Origin: VFJL01 sp043721435
GTDB taxonomy: Bacteria > Pseudomonadota > Gammaproteobacteria > Burkholderiales > Nitrosomonadaceae
Direction: 5' to 3'
Assembly: GCA_043721435.1 (NCBI GenBank)
Contig: JAYSQR010000071.1
Location: forward strand, 1-18,967
DNA length: 18,967 nt
In this document: positions 18,554-18,967 of the stretch, piece by piece
Numbering within the stretch: position 1 is the first letter of the stretch
Layout: every line of letters begins with the position of its first letter
Position numbers and translations under genes: made by a program
The notes under the pieces: generated by a model
What the model was told of the DNA's origin: nothing
The model's input: the letters and a program-made list of their open reading frames with translations, nothing else
The model's database searches: none

Positions 18554-18577
18554 CCCTTGCCGGTTTCCCGGCAAGGG
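18554..18577. terminator. Shared terminator between icd and the csp gene
   Basis: CCCTTGCCGG (18554-18563) pairs perfectly with CCGGCAAGGG (18568-18577) around a 4-nt loop. On the minus strand the hairpin is followed by seven T, making a canonical intrinsic terminator for the csp gene. On the plus strand it is preceded by seven A and followed by CTTGTT, so it can also serve icd less strongly. It begins 5 bp after the icd stop. Confidence 0.9.
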
Positions 18578-18637
18578 CTTGTTGCATCCAATGATTATAT
18601 ACTGATTGCAGCTCTGAGCTGCGTCAGCAGAGAATCG

Positions 18638-18841
18638 TTAGGCAGCCTGAATGTTTGATGCTTGTTTGCCCTTCGGACCCTGAGTGACTTCAAAGCTCAC
18701 TTTCTGACCTTCCTTGAGGGTTTTGAATCCAGACATGTTGATTGCGGAAAAGTGCGCAAACAAATCTTCGCTACCATCGTCGGGAGTGATAAAACCAAAA
18801 CCCTTGGAATCGTTAAACCATTTCACTGTACCTGTTGCCAT
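18638..18841 (-). CDS. Cold-shock family protein (CspA type)
   Basis: The 67-aa protein is a single cold-shock domain that binds single-stranded RNA and DNA and loosens RNA structure. The nucleic-acid-binding motifs KGFGFI (RNP1) and DLFAHF (RNP2) are present, and the sequence MATGTVKWFNDSKGFGFITPDD is typical of proteobacterial CspA-family proteins. Whether it is cold-induced or constitutive cannot be told. The start has AAGGA 9 nt upstream. At least 126 bp lie upstream to the window's end; I see no clear cold-box or promoter there. It converges on icd across a shared terminator. A 15-bp palindrome (GCAGCTCTGAGCTGC, 18608-18622) lies in its 3' region. Confidence 0.96.
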   Translation of the reverse strand: MATGTVKWFNDSKGFGFITPDDGSEDLFAHFSAINMSGFKTLKEGQKVSFEVTQGPKGKQASNIQAA

Positions 18842-18967
18842 ACTACTTTTCCTTAAAACACAATTGATAAACGCCGAACACCCGCGTACTGTGGATGCAT
18901 TTCAATTCAATCTTGTGGAATTGCGCCAGACGTATCAGGCGACAGCGTGTTAACGACTCGTCCTCCC

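Overview
This window is a chromosomal stretch of ordinary housekeeping genes from what looks like a betaproteobacterium. The basis is gene content and protein similarity judged by eye: a YajR-type MFS gene between uvrA and ssb, a PhoB/PhoR pair, a grpE-dnaK-dnaJ operon, and icd next to nudJ-mnmA and purB. The order Nitrosomonadales is a guess that cannot be settled from the sequence alone. Codon use looks uniform and no gene appears broken. There is no phage, transposase, CRISPR, tRNA or rRNA.

Layout. Positions 1-226 hold no gene but contain a diverged half-copy of a repeat element. ssb and a yajR-like transporter gene lie head to tail on the minus strand (227-2071), divergent from uvrA (2151-4979), which is followed 25 bp later by a glycerate 2-kinase gene. 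Then come phoB, phoR and an ADP-ribose pyrophosphatase-type Nudix gene on the plus strand (6403-9068). The heat-shock operon grpE-dnaK-dnaJ runs on the minus strand (13004 down to 9086), converging on the Nudix gene. purB follows on the minus strand. A yibF-type glutathione S-transferase gene on the plus strand converges on the nudJ-mnmA pair (minus). icd (plus) is divergent from nudJ. A cold-shock protein gene (minus) faces icd across a shared terminator hairpin.

How the genes fit together. The chaperone operon encodes the complete DnaK cycle (DnaK, its J-protein and its nucleotide-exchange factor). A near-consensus heat-shock sigma (sigma-32) promoter lies between grpE and dnaK. PhoR and PhoB form a phosphate-responsive two-component system. 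UvrA and SSB serve DNA repair and replication. icd, purB and mnmA serve the TCA cycle, purine synthesis and tRNA thiolation; their neighbourhood is a contracted version of the E. coli icd-rluE-nudJ-mnmA-hflD-purB region.

The most unusual content is non-coding. A 278-bp element with 18-bp terminal inverted repeats and internal hairpins (13039-13316) sits in the grpE leader, between grpE and a degenerate heat-shock promoter. A recognisably homologous, diverged half-copy lies just downstream of ssb (about 100-222). Other notable items are a long three-segment hairpin between dnaK and dnaJ, and a heptamer tandem repeat at the nudF/dnaJ junction. I see no clear new protein-based system here.
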